A stretch of 64,000 nucleotides of DNA from Eucalyptus grandis. Lineage: Eukaryota > Streptophyta > Magnoliopsida > Myrtales > Myrtaceae. The translations under genes were made by a program, and so were the position numbers. Of this stretch, positions 1 to 10,490 are shown in pieces. The notes under the pieces are model-generated. The model saw only the letters and a list, made by a program, of their open reading frames with translations, was not told where the DNA came from and made no database searches. The stretch covers positions 37,332,196-37,396,195 of the forward strand of contig NC_052618.1 in assembly GCF_016545825.1 (NCBI RefSeq), given 5' to 3'. Within the stretch, counting starts at the first letter, position 1. Each line of letters begins with the position of its first letter.

Positions 1-803
1 CTTGAGAACCTTTGCAGAGTGGGTGAACAGCAAATGAAGAATGTGCATTTCCCTTCTCTCTCTCTCCCCGCCATTACATTTTCCTTCAAACTGTTCACAG
101 AGAGACTTTAAAAACTCTACTATAATACAAAACAATTTACAAAATGTTGCTGGCAAATGCTAACAAATAATATCACTTCTCTATCCTCCCTTGCAGCTTG
201 ACCAGTACTTGATCCATAGTAATTCCACTTTGGAAGCTCAGATGGGTGCTCAACAGGTCTAAGGATCGCCTAATTTCAGGAATTAATAGATCATTAGCAT
301 GTAGCATGTGAAAAGAAAAACGCTACATATTTTATTGTTGCCATTCAAACCCTTGATTTGCTGTGCAGATCTATGCCAGGATCTCTAATTCTATAAGAAC
401 GCATTGAGATAAAAGTTAATTTCTAAGGGAAGCAAACAAAAAGCCATTCTCCAAAAAGAAACATTTCATTACTTCATCAATGAGAGGTTCCCAGAATCAT
501 TGGACTATGTAGGTATTTACTAGTGAAATCAAATAAGCAGATTGCACTCTAAATCTATAGAATGAGTCGGGGATTCAATGACCTCGGAGTTGGATGATGA
601 GGAGTATGAATTTTCTTCAATTTTCATGCACGTTTGGGAATGAAGCCATGTTCCCACACGCTGTAAATTCCTACAACAAGGATATGTCCAAACCTTTTAG
701 CAATCTGTCCATGTGCCCCAATTGAATCAAGTATTGAAACACAATTTAGAAAATTATTCATGTAAAATCTGGGAAAAAGGTTCACCTACCTTCAAAAAGA
801 TGA
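1..803. other. 3' flank of the NLR gene, no gene seen
   Basis: AT-rich DNA downstream of the minus-strand NLR stop codon. It has a short CT-rich run near 52-69 and no open frame with recognisable content. The part next to 803 probably contains the NLR 3'UTR, but no poly-A signal can be assigned with confidence. Confidence 0.5.
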
Positions 804-3800
804 TTAAGGCTCGATGGTTAAGTGCAGGACATGAGAGATCTTGTACCAGTCATTGCCTGCATCTTTTTTGCACCTATTCTCCAATTCTGGGCAACCTACG
901 ATTCTTAGGTGAGTAAGGGATGTAAGCCTTCGCATTCCTTCAGGGAATGACATCAGTGAGGGGCAATCGATGATTTCAAACCGTTGAAGTGATTGAAGAG
1001 CCTCAATCTGCTCTGGTATAGCCTTCAAATTTGAGCAATCACATATTCTGAGACACTCGAGATTGCTAACCTGCCAAAGCCACAGTGGGAGTGACGCTAA
1101 TTTGGGAAGGAGAGTGATATTTATGGAGTGGAGACTTTGAAGTCCTTGGAAATCCAAGATGTTGCCGCTTTCATCTTTGGATAAGTCAAGCTCCACACAA
1201 AACCGAATCGAGAGATCCACGAGACTCGATAGATGTCGCATACCAAGTGAGAGAGAAGTTAACCAAGGACATTCCCATATGCTAAGATATTCAAGTGAGG
1301 TGAGACTTTTCAAACCCTCCTTAGGCAAATATTCCATATCCGAGATATCTAAACTCTTCAACTTATTAAGGCCAAATAAATGATTTATCAATGCTTGGTT
1401 GGCCTTAATCAGCATTAACTCCTCAAGATGTGGAGTTCGTGGCATGGCTTTCAAGTTCCCACAATAAAAGACCACCAACTTCAATAGACTGGGAAATGAT
1501 GCTATTAAAGTGGATGAATGGTCTGACTCTATGTATTCCAATTCAGTTAGCTCTCGAATCTCTAAAGTCTTAAGGTGAGGTAGTTGGCCCAGTGGAGGGA
1601 GATGTTTACATCTTCCACATTTATAAAAGCATACCATAACTAAATTTGGCAAGGAAGAGACGAGATTATCCATCATCCAATTTGGAAGGCTCTCACCTTT
1701 ATATCCATTGATTGTCAACTCTTGAAGATTTGGGTGTGGCCTCAGTCCATCTAATAGCGCCTCATCTCTATCCACAATTATTGCATCATTAGTATCGAAA
1801 TTGCCCCATTTAAATGCCAAAGATTCTAGAGAATGTTTTGCTATCAAGTTCGCAGCCTTGGATTCTGCTGCTGCATCTGTCACGCTTCCCAAGTTTTCAA
1901 TGCAAAGGCTACCTCGGATATTATTAATCTCATTTAGCTCCCTAAGTCTGCAATAATTCTTAGTAAGAGATTTTTTCTCGGGCAAAATGAAGCGTGTTAG
2001 CCTATGTAGAGAACTCAATTGCCCTAGTCCACAAGGCACAAAACTAAGTTTATGACAAAAATCCAAGTCTAGATTTCGAAGGCTAACTAACTTCTTTACA
2101 CCCCTTGGCAATTCTTCAAGGGAAATACAACCTGAGAGATTAAGTGTTTGCAAATTCTGTAATCTCGTGATAGAGTTAGGAAGCCTTTTGAGTGCATCAT
2201 TATAAGAGAGGTCGAGATATGTGAGATACTTCAACTTACAAATGGACCTCGGCATCTTTTTGACATTTGTGGCATGTAGATCCAAGATGCGCAAGCTCTT
2301 GAAATTTTGAATAAGTTGGCGTAGATCTGCTTCACTTGTTGGTTCTTGCTGTCCCACTCCCCAACAAGTAGAAAGAATTGTTCTCACTGCCCTTGCTTTT
2401 AAGCATGAGATTGGAAGTCCACCCATCAAATTGAAAATTGAACCATATGATAAATGACGAGTACTCTCATATATGGTTTTTGTGTCATCCTGTGCCACCC
2501 CATACTCGGTCCTTGCAACTAAGCAGGCTAGATCATGCATCAAATCATGCATTTTGCAGGTCTCCTCCCTCGTGAAAGGATGTTTTTGAAAATCTTGGAA
2601 GAAGTTACTCCTAAGTAGCTCCATGAAATATCCATGAGCAATGTCTTCTAGATGTGGAGTTTTATTTGATGGCTGGATAAAACCTTCTGCCACCCAAAGA
2701 TTGACCAAAGTCTGCTTCTTTATCTCATAATCTTTGGGAAACAATGAGCACAATGTGAAACATTGTTTTAAATGTGAAGGGAGACGGTCATAACTTAGCC
2801 TAAGCACTGATTTTATGTTGTCTTCGCTTTGAGACACATCTGGGAGCTCATGATCTTTGAAATGTAACCATTCGGGTTTAGTTTTCTTAAAGAATAATAA
2901 ACTCCCAACAGCTCGAACGACTAATGGAACCCCAGAGCACTTTCTAACCATCTCTTTGCCGATTGTTAGCATGTCAGGATCTTGTATCTCCTCTTCTTTT
3001 CGAAAAGCCATTTTCATTAATAAATCAATAGATGCACTCTCAGATAAGCCCTTAAGAACATGAGGTGGAACAGTGTGGGTGATCTCCGCAACTAAAGGAA
3101 GGCGTGTAGTTACAAGGATCTTGCTTCCTCTAGCACCTCCCATCAATAAATTTTTCAAGCTCAACCACGTTTCTCGTTCTGCATTCCACAAGTCATCTAA
3201 AACTAAGAGATATCTCTTCCCATCAATTGCTGCCCTCAGCTCACTTTGCAATCGTTCCATTGCATCCTCTGTTGGTTTTTTCTTCTTTGCACAAGTTATG
3301 ATATTTTTCACTACTCGTTTCATATCAAAGTCATTAGAGACACAAACCCACATTTTCAAATTAAATTGTTTACTGACCATCTCATCATTATACACACATT
3401 GAGCAAGAGCTGTTTTTCCAAGCCCACCAATTCCAACTATTGGAAGGATGGAAACATGCTCTTTCATGTCTGAATCCAGTAAAAATTTCATAACGTTCTT
3501 CTTGTCATCATCTCTGCCCGTAATATCTCCCTCACGTATAAATGAATGTGTCTCCTCTCTCTTCCTCAATTTTCTCTTTACTGGCAAATCCACAGGGCGC
3601 TCATCCAAGTGAAATTTCCTATCATCCTTAATGGCTTCTATTTTCTCCCTCACTGTTCTTACTTTGTAACTCATCCTCAGTTTAAAAGCAAGTTGGTTTG
3701 AACTTGAGAAAAATGTCCTTACCCCCTTACTTATTTCATTGTGGCCTCTCAGATCTCGTCGCAAAGCTTCTATTTTGAATTCTTCAAGCACGTCTTGCGC

Positions 3801-4025
3801 GTCATAGAAAGCGTCTTTTAGTTTCTCAAGCCAAACTTGGATTTGGTGACTTTGATAGTATTGCTCTTCTGCATGTTCCAGTACAGCCTGAATTGTGGAG
3901 ACAGTATCCCTGAGCACCTCGAGTTCATGCTTGACGCCCCATAACTTTCCAACATTTTCTAGCGCTTGAGAAACTAGATTAGCAACAATTTTTCCAGCGA
4001 TACCGACGATGAAAGCGTCTGCCAT
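804..4025 (-). CDS. CC-NB-ARC-LRR disease resistance protein (NLR, RGA type)
   Basis: An uninterrupted 1,073-residue frame encodes an intracellular immune receptor of the coiled-coil NLR class. Such proteins bind ATP/ADP and trigger defence on sensing pathogen effectors. Seen in order: an Rx-type N-terminal coiled coil (about 1-150) with an EDVID-like stretch near 66-83; the NB-ARC P-loop GIGGLGKT at 198-205; kinase-2 LLVLDDLW at about 273-280; RNBS-B GSKILVTTR near 300; a GLPL-equivalent CSGVPLVV near 363; RNBS-D CFTLCSLFPKDYEI near 412; and the MHD motif in KMHDLMHDLA near 491. Degenerate LRRs fill roughly 560-1060. No TIR or RPW8 domain is present. Length and motif set fit an intact RGA-like gene without coding introns. 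The start MADAF is the usual CNL N-terminus. Several plus-strand open frames overlap it, but they show no family features. The effector recognised cannot be inferred. Confidence 0.95.
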   Translation of the reverse strand: MADAFIVGIAGKIVANLVSQALENVGKLWGVKHELEVLRDTVSTIQAVLEHAEEQYYQSHQIQVWLEKLKDAFYDAQDVLEEFKIEALRRDLRGHNEISKGVRTFFSSSNQLAFKLRMSYKVRTVREKIEAIKDDRKFHLDERPVDLPVKRKLRKREETHSFIREGDITGRDDDKKNVMKFLLDSDMKEHVSILPIVGIGGLGKTALAQCVYNDEMVSKQFNLKMWVCVSNDFDMKRVVKNIITCAKKKKPTEDAMERLQSELRAAIDGKRYLLVLDDLWNAERETWLSLKNLLMGGARGSKILVTTRLPLVAEITHTVPPHVLKGLSESASIDLLMKMAFRKEEEIQDPDMLTIGKEMVRKCSGVPLVVRAVGSLLFFKKTKPEWLHFKDHELPDVSQSEDNIKSVLRLSYDRLPSHLKQCFTLCSLFPKDYEIKKQTLVNLWVAEGFIQPSNKTPHLEDIAHGYFMELLRSNFFQDFQKHPFTREETCKMHDLMHDLACLVARTEYGVAQDDTKTIYESTRHLSYGSIFNLMGGLPISCLKARAVRTILSTCWGVGQQEPTSEADLRQLIQNFKSLRILDLHATNVKKMPRSICKLKYLTYLDLSYNDALKRLPNSITRLQNLQTLNLSGCISLEELPRGVKKLVSLRNLDLDFCHKLSFVPCGLGQLSSLHRLTRFILPEKKSLTKNYCRLRELNEINNIRGSLCIENLGSVTDAAAESKAANLIAKHSLESLAFKWGNFDTNDAIIVDRDEALLDGLRPHPNLQELTINGYKGESLPNWMMDNLVSSLPNLVMVCFYKCGRCKHLPPLGQLPHLKTLEIRELTELEYIESDHSSTLIASFPSLLKLVVFYCGNLKAMPRTPHLEELMLIKANQALINHLFGLNKLKSLDISDMEYLPKEGLKSLTSLEYLSIWECPWLTSLSLGMRHLSSLVDLSIRFCVELDLSKDESGNILDFQGLQSLHSINITLLPKLASLPLWLWQVSNLECLRICDCSNLKAIPEQIEALQSLQRFEIIDCPSLMSFPEGMRRLTSLTHLRIVGCPELENRCKKDAGNDWYKISHVLHLTIEP

Positions 4026-4045
4026 TTTTGTTCTCTCTCTGTTAA

Positions 4046-4128
4046 CTGAAGAAGATATTAGTCCAGTCGGTCCAAGGATAGAGACTTCTCACAACATGTA
4101 TAATAAACAAGTTAATGCTGATGCTCAC
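4046..4128 (-). other. probable 5'UTR intron of the NLR gene
   Basis: On the minus strand a strong donor (CAG/GTGAGC, intron GT at 4128-4127) is followed 83 bases later by an acceptor after a pyrimidine-rich tract (CTTCTTCAG, ending at 4046). The acceptor sits about 20 bases before the ATG at 4025. Short leader introns are common in plant NLR genes. This is a prediction from splice-site consensus only. Confidence 0.5.
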
Positions 4129-4240
4129 CTGAGACTGGCAAATCAAAAGCCTGACAAATTTAATTATCGACTTCTATGACCGACTTGAGCTGATATAGAT
4201 AGGAATTCTGATCATTCTCGCAAGCCTCAACCAAAAATGT

Positions 4241-4520
4241 GGACACACTCAGGTCGCATCTGATGCCTGCAAAAACACTTTTGTTTTTTCAAAGGCTTCA
4301 TTTTTTACTTTCTTGTCAAAAGATGACCAATCATTTTTTATATTATTGGGATGGATTAAATGGATGACAAAGTTGGTAATGCGGACACACTCAGGTCGCA
4401 TCCGACGCCCGAAAGAGCACTCTCGCTTTTTCAAAGGCTTCATTTTTTACTTTCTTGTCAAAAGATGACCAATCATTTTTTATATTCTTGGGATGGATTT
4501 AATGGATGACAAAGTTGGTG
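4241..4520. repeat. 142-bp direct tandem repeat upstream of the NLR gene
   Basis: Two adjacent copies with a period of 142 bases (about 4241-4380 and 4383-4520). Both begin GGACACACTCAGGTCGCATC and end in GATGACAAAGTTGGT. They differ at a modest number of positions, so the duplication is not brand new. A small minus-strand frame here (4249-4443) is a by-product of the repeat. The repeat lies 215-500 bases upstream of the NLR start codon, where promoter elements could reside. Confidence 0.85.
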
Positions 4521-5248
4521 ACTAATACATATGGTAATATATAGGTACATATGCAATACACATTAGGATGCGGATTCTTTTTGGGAATACAGAAAGCTCT
4601 ATATGCGTAAGTAACATAATGGATTTGTTAACATTCTGATGCCAACACTGCACCTCTCAATTCAAAACTCTCCTTCATATCGTCATGTGATATTATTGCT
4701 ATTATTTTACTAAAATGTTACAGTTTGATTAAGGAAGTTCACTCTCCTTGCTAACCTCTCAAAAGATATTTGCTTCCCATGGTCAACGCTTCTACATTTT
4801 TTTTCCTACTTTATGTTTTCCTATTATCCAAATAAATTTAAAAAATTCCTTAAGGCTCTTCCCATACTAGACAATTCCAAAGCTAGAACATTTATGTAAA
4901 GTGAAATCCCATATCTGTACACAATCTTTTACTATTTTAGTTTTCTACTGTAATCATATCGATTAGTTTGGAATCGTTTAAAAAAAAGAAAAAAAAGAAA
5001 AAGAAATTTGGAGCTTTTCTTTAACAGCTACTAAAAGACAAGTCATCTCTCGTCCTCAAGTCTAGCTCTTATTTCTATCCCCCAACATATTCTTCTTCTA
5101 ATTTATCTCTATTCAATATACACGATCAAATCTTCGCTGAATTTCCTATTTGATCATATTATCAGCTTGCCTCTATCTTTTACTCTAAATTATTGCGTTT
5201 TCTATTAATGACTAATAGACAAGCTTTTCTTATTCACGATATGTTTAA
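4521..5248. other. AT-rich intergenic DNA, nothing recognised
   Basis: The stretch is AT-rich with homopolymer runs (for example A-rich at 4981-5010). I see no open frame with family character and no convincing terminal repeats. Confidence 0.5.
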
Positions 5249-5618
5249 TACTACAAAAAACTCCAATTGGTACACCAGTGCTATTCTAAACTAATTTTTG
5301 AATCATCAAAAATCTCCAAATGTCTATAATAAATTTACCAAAATTAAGGCTTCACTGAAACTATGAAAGTTAAGGTCAATGGCATGGTACACCTGTAATA
5401 ACTTTATCCGAAACTAATATGTTTTTTCACATGGACTTACTAATGTCAATTGAGTTATTGTCATGTGTCATTCAGCTCAACAGTTTCACAGTAAAATTCA
5501 ATAGAAGCTAAATGAGGGTACATACGTCACAGGTATAATAGTTGAGGTTTTCGGTGACCCAAAAATTAGTTTGGAATATATTTGTCTAAGGTGTACCAAT
5601 TTTGGTTTTTTCATAGTA
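5249..5618. mobile_element. MITE-like element with about 65-bp terminal inverted repeats
   Basis: The left end (5249 onward) and the reverse complement of the right end (5618 backward) match over about 65 bases. Both read TACTAYRAAAAAACY, then CAATTGGTACACC or AAATTGGTACACC, then AAACTAATTTTTG. TTAA lies on both sides (5245-5248 and 5619-5622), but because TTAA is palindromic it may be part of the inverted repeat. No coding capacity. The size (370 bp) and structure fit a non-autonomous DNA transposon; the superfamily is not settled. Confidence 0.75.
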
Positions 5619-5853
5619 TTAATGCTTTACTTTATTTGAATTTTGAGACGCCGTAACGACTCTTATATTCTTTACACAAATAAGAAAAATGCAACGATTG
5701 TTATATTATTATATGATAATAGTTGTTTTTTTCTATACGAAGTATGACTAGTCTTCCTCATAAAAATGTGTTGTGCATGTCGCACATCTACTTTTGTTAA
5801 ATTGCAACGCTCTTATCGTCCCACCAATAATAGTATAATCTTAATCATTCTTT

Positions 5854-6450
5854 GGGAGAAGAACGTTAGAAGTGTCAAAAATCATGTATGATGCTCAATT
5901 TAATGTCAAAAGTTTTTGCCGGCTTACTTAAGTGACAAATCGAAGAAAAAAACGATCACTTAAGTACATCCAACGAGAAATTCTGGCCAAATTAATTACG
6001 TGGCATTTATGATTAAAATTTTAATATGACTTGACACATTTTTTTTAAAAAAAAGATACAGTCCATGGAAAAAAAAATGACATTGCACAATGATTACTTT
6101 TTAATTGAGATTGGCACTTAAGTTATCACTTTATTACAATGACCGACACTAAAGTGATTATTTTTCTAACAAGTGGCAACAATAATTAGCACTCAAAGGA
6201 TCCATATTTACGATTTTTGGCACTCAAATAATCACCGTCAACTTCTCTATATGAGGTCGATTAGGGGTTATATGCTAACCGGGCACGCCGGCGAGCCATG
6301 AAAGACTAAGAAATTAATAAAATATGGCCACGTCGGATCTGATTTCTGGTGACCCAAATAAGAGTTGACACTTGAGTGACACTTAAGTGATTCGAATAGC
6401 TCTAAATGAGTGCCATACACAACTTTTGATACTTCTAGTATCTTTCTCCG
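5854..6450. mobile_element. Mutator-like foldback element with 9-bp target duplication
   Basis: A 597-bp non-coding element flanked by perfect 9-bp direct repeats TCATTCTTT (5845-5853 and 6451-6459). Its ends are inverted: the left 27 bases start GGGAGAAGAACGTTAGAAGT, and the reverse complement of the right end starts CGGAGAAAGATACTAGAAGT in the same register. Inside it carries repeated CACTTAAGTG-type motifs and a block ending in GGCTCGCCGG, both shared with the foldback at 17856-18828. A 9-bp duplication is the known signature of Mutator-like transposition. It encodes nothing itself and depends on a transposase elsewhere. Confidence 0.85.
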
Positions 6451-6647
6451 TCATTCTTTTTTATGCATTTTATCTATTCATGAACATTCTTTTCGCATAC
6501 GTCAATGAACTTTCATGTAGGGTTTGTTTCATATTTAATAAATATGTTCTTTCCTTGTACTATAACCTAAATTTACTAACAAATGCCTTTATTAGGGATT
6601 TATTATAGGTTATTTCACACGAGCATTGCTCCATGCAAGAATTACTT

Positions 6648-6713
6648 GAGACAGATGGCACGATCCTAGGTTATTTGCCTGAGACAGATGGCACGATCCT
6701 AGGTTATTCTTAT
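6648..6713. repeat. 33-bp tandem repeat, two copies
   Basis: The unit GAGACAGATGGCACGATCCT plus AGGTTATT and a few more bases occurs twice with a period of 33 (starting 6648 and 6681) and no mismatch over most of its length. A recent slippage or unequal-exchange duplication. Confidence 0.85.
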
Positions 6714-6923
6714 TTGTTTAGTATGTTTTGGAGAGTTTTAACGTAGTGAGCACAGAGCAAGACTCATTAGAGATGCCCGGCCTATTTCCTCTTGAAATGT
6801 GGTTATAAATAATTGGCTTGAGTCCCCCTTGGCACGTAACAGCCTATACTTATGACATAATCCTATCAAGCAATCATTTTGATCCTCTCACTATAAATGC
6901 CCCCGTCAATTCACTCATTAAGT

Positions 6924-7041
6924 TAGGATGTAATCTTTTACATATCCGGTGGATTGTGAGAGCTGAGGTTGGAGTTTCAACCACAATTAAATTGGCAGGA
7001 AAGTGACGCCAATTCACTGGATATGTAAAAGATCACACCCG
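6924..7041. repeat. inverted repeat, about 26-bp arms
   Basis: The left arm (about 6927-6953, containing ATCTTTTACATATCCGGTG) pairs with the right arm (about 7014-7041, containing CACTGGATATGTAAAAGAT) across a loop of about 60 bases. It could be a decayed MITE end pair. It is too degenerate to classify. Confidence 0.55.
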
Positions 7042-7320
7042 GTCTAATAAGTAAGGCAAGTCGATGTTGTTGTTCTTGCATGTAAAAGATTAAATTGGAT
7101 GATTAAGTTCTTTCCCACTTTATAGTAAAGTATGTATGTATACATTGGAGTTTTGCAATCAATGTTTGTCATTTAAATATTTTCAAAGATCTATAACTAT
7201 GGTATTCTTATATAATCCAATTAAATAAGTAAGGCAAGTTCAAGTTGATATATTGTTCTAGAAAAGTTATATTTAGATTAAATTAGATGATTCTCTACTT
7301 TATTGTATGATAATATGTCT
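7041..7320. repeat. diverged direct repeat, about 100 bp
   Basis: Segments near 7041-7135 and 7216-7320 share AATAAGTAAGGCAAGT, a GATTAAATTRGATGATT block and a following ACTTTAT block in the same order. Identity is moderate, so this is an old local duplication. Confidence 0.5.
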
Positions 7321-7439
7321 AATTGATGTTAAGGACGGTGGGAAGGGATGGAGCTTTGTGATGATGTAGGTCAACCATTTAACTCCATTTTACCGAAGTT
7401 TTTAATATTGATAGAGGTATACATATATATATACTTGTC

Positions 7440-7763
7440 TGATTTCACAAATGACACATAATAAAATAGAATGAAAGAAAACGCTCATGGGAGTTATATG
7501 AGGTTTCTTAGGATTTGTTTGTTCGTGTTTCTTAAAAGAAAAGGTATGTTTTTCTTTCCGTTAATATTTAAATTATTATTTGAGTATTAAAAAGGTTATG
7601 AAAAGATTATATGTTATTTATGTGAAAATTTCATATTTTTCCGAACAAAAAAAACATGTTAACATGCGTTTGAAATGAGATCGGATTAAAAATAAAAAAG
7701 CAAGCCTTTAGCTGTTTTGCCGATGCTTGTGAAAACATAGAACTTGAAATCCACCACAGGAGG
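7440..7763. repeat. diverged duplicate of 9440-9738 (copy 1)
   Basis: Begins with AATGACACATAATA and ends with CTTGAAATCCACCACAGG, with AT-rich sequence between. The same landmarks occur in the same order at 9440-9738. It may represent an old segmental duplication of intergenic DNA. Confidence 0.55.
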
Positions 7764-8242
7764 TAGACAAACTTGAATTGCTGAGGATAGGAATTCTCAT
7801 CAATATTATAAGATGAGGCCTAGATCAATATGCATATGGGACCCCACCGAGGTTGGGTCCGACGTCCGTAATTGGTTTGTCTAAGATTTTTCGTGCTTCT
7901 AGTATCTCGTCTAACATGCTTGCAAAGGCAATGAAAATGCCGGTGAAAATAAATCACTGATCTTATGGCTCATAAAACAATAAATCGATGAATGGTTAAA
8001 ATAACTTGAGAGCGAAATTACCAGAAGTACTGGTGATGCTGAAGGACCGAATTTGACAGCAGCGAGCCTGAATGAAATGCAGACACCAAGATAAGAAACG
8101 ACGAAGAAGTGTTTCTTGAGTGCTGCTTGCATTTATTCTCAATGCCTGTATTTATCCTTGTTGCACATCAAATGGAGAAAGAACAGATGAACATTCCTTT
8201 CTTACGTGGACACAACAAGGAAACGTGGAATATGATCCCCCA

Positions 8243-8475
8243 CTAGGCAGGTGAGTGGGAATTAGATGCTACTTAGCGTTAATTTGTCAAGAACAAGTTT
8301 CATGACATTTGTAAAACAGCTTGTTCCCATCCATCTTTGGATCTCGCCATATAGGCCACATGTATAACCCTAGGCAGGTGAGTGGGAATTAGATGCTACT
8401 GAGCGTTATTTTGCATAGAATAAGATTCGTGCCACCTGTAAAATGGCTGCTTCCCATCAATCTTGCGACTGGCTT
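8243..8475. repeat. 127-bp direct repeat, two copies
   Basis: CTAGGCAGGTGAGTGGGAAT starts at 8243 and again at 8370. The copies stay alignable for about 105 bases, through TTCCCATC and beyond. No coding potential. Confidence 0.8.
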
Positions 8476-9439
8476 ACAAGATTCGTTGATTTTAGAACAA
8501 TTTTCCCGACAACATTTTTCACTCACAGGATAGAAGGTCCTTTAAAAAATTCCAAACCTTAGATCCAATCTCAATTGTGGCCCAAATTTTTTTGTTTAAA
8601 ATGAATTTCAAACTTTTGTTTGAATCCCAAATTTGTCCACAAGTCCAAAAATTGCCACTGGTTCCTCCAAAACTATCAACCTCAGGGCCAATCTAAGCTT
8701 CATTGTCAGATTTCCGTTTTCAACCCCTTCGTCTTTGTATGGAACAATTGTATAATCTTGAAGAAATAAGTGGTGATTTTTGATATGGGCAGATCTAGGA
8801 CTAGAGTGACTACTGAGATTATTTTCAGATGAAAAAAAGTTCAGGACAAACGTAAGATTAAACCAAAATTTGCAGAATTTTTAAGGAAACTTCAGTTAAT
8901 GAATTGGGATTGGACCTAAATTAGCCCTAGGACAGAATGTGAATCTTGAATCTATCTATCTACCCCTCCTATAGTGAAATATTCAAATTTACAAGCCAAA
9001 ATATCGGCAATAGTTTGATCTTCTAAGGAATCTCGCAATGTTTAAGTTCATTTTAGAAGGATTAAAAACAACTAGATCTTTCATTTTGTATGGTTTACCC
9101 AACATAAAAAATTCTGAATTTGTACCTCTGCGACATATTTACCCTCCGTTTAGGCTTCATTAGATGATTTTCTAACCAAAATGACGTTGTTCCATGTTGA
9201 GGCCATGTCAACGCCATTTTTTTATTTCCATCATCCATGTAGGTAGATCTTTTTATGATGCTCACTGACAAAACTTTAATGGAGGGTAGATGTGTCACAT
9301 ATATATGAGTTTAGGATTTTTGTTGTCACAACAAGTTTGAAGTTTTTTTGTGGCTTTTTCATAAATTAATTGAAAGGCAAGAAATTTTTGTGATAATGCC
9401 ACTTAACCATTAAACTGCACTCTACTTAACTTCCCCATC

Positions 9440-9738
9440 ATTGATATAGTTTTGGTTTCATGAATGACACATAATAGCTGAATTTTCTTAGCACTCATTT
9501 GTTTTTTGTGTTTTTTGAAAATGCAAAAACAAAATTGTTTACTTTTTTGTTAAAATTTAAAATATTATTTAAATTTAAAAATTTTGCAAAAATAATATAT
9601 AGATAATGTTTGTGAAAATTTTACATGTTTCAGGCTGATATATTGTAAAAGTGATTTTGAAATAAGATTAATCTAATTAAACAAATAAGGTTTTGTAGAT
9701 GTCTGCGAAAGCCTAGCTTGAAATCCACCACAGGTGGA
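9440..9738. repeat. diverged duplicate of 7440-7763 (copy 2)
   Basis: Second copy of the AT-rich duplicated segment, bounded by AATGACACATAATA and CTTGAAATCCACCACAGG. Confidence 0.55.
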
Positions 9739-10490
9739 TCATACCATTGCTCTTCGATTTGATGTGTCATCTTTTTTCCTTTTCTTTTTTATCTTACTTT
9801 CCCTTTTCCAAAAGACTACCAGAAAAACTGTGAGATAATATATTGGTGAAGCAGAGCCGCAACTTTTCAATCTAGTTAACAGACAGATTAGACTCATCGT
9901 CCACTTACAAAGGCTACACTCCATCCAGCACAATCGCTCTAGCCCCCCAACCATCTCGTTGCAGCTTAGACGACAGCAATAGCAAAGGGAATGCCCCCAA
10001 CGGCTGCACAATCTCTAGTGTTTAGTGGACAGTATCAGCTTATGCTCAATCATAAAATGTTACATTTGGGTTCCAACAGCAAACATCAAATAACTAATGA
10101 CTCGATTAGCGGAAGAGGAAGGACCATCATAAAGCAGAGAGTTCCTTTTGGTCTAAATACAGTAGATAGCCCTATTTCAAGCAAAGAACTAGCGGAGTTT
10201 TCGAAAAAAAAAAAAAAAAAAAGCCCACTGAAATTCAATGTTCCCACATCCAATAGCTGTCAGCATTGCAATGAAAGATTGTGACCCGAAATTGTCGTCT
10301 TGTAGAAAGAGCGCTCAAAGGAAATATGGCATCAATATTAAAAATTAAGCATCACACATAGCTTGTACGACAACATTGGCCGTCTATCAATACTAAGCAG
10401 CTTGTTCAGGGTATTAACCCAAACTTAGGAACATTAGGATTAAACCAAATAAGTCTATGGCATAGCAACATGGACCTCCTAATTGTGACT

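Larger units (their letters stand above)
6451..10490. other. AT-rich intergenic stretch with scattered short repeats, no gene
   Basis: Four kilobases without a supported gene. Only short frames occur (for example 7911-8132 minus and 9739-10011 minus), none with recognisable content. The repeats found here are listed separately. An A-homopolymer of about 18 bases lies at 10204-10221. Confidence 0.5.

Noticed and set aside
1159..3473. Several plus-strand open frames of 68-109 residues inside the NLR gene
   Set aside because: They are antisense to a long, motif-complete NLR frame and have no family features.
4249..4443. Minus-strand 64-residue frame upstream of the NLR gene
   Set aside because: It is generated by the 142-bp tandem repeat and resembles nothing known.
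6387..6608. Plus-strand 73-residue hydrophobic frame
   Set aside because: It spans the right end and target duplication of the Mutator-like element, so it is a chance frame in AT-rich DNA.
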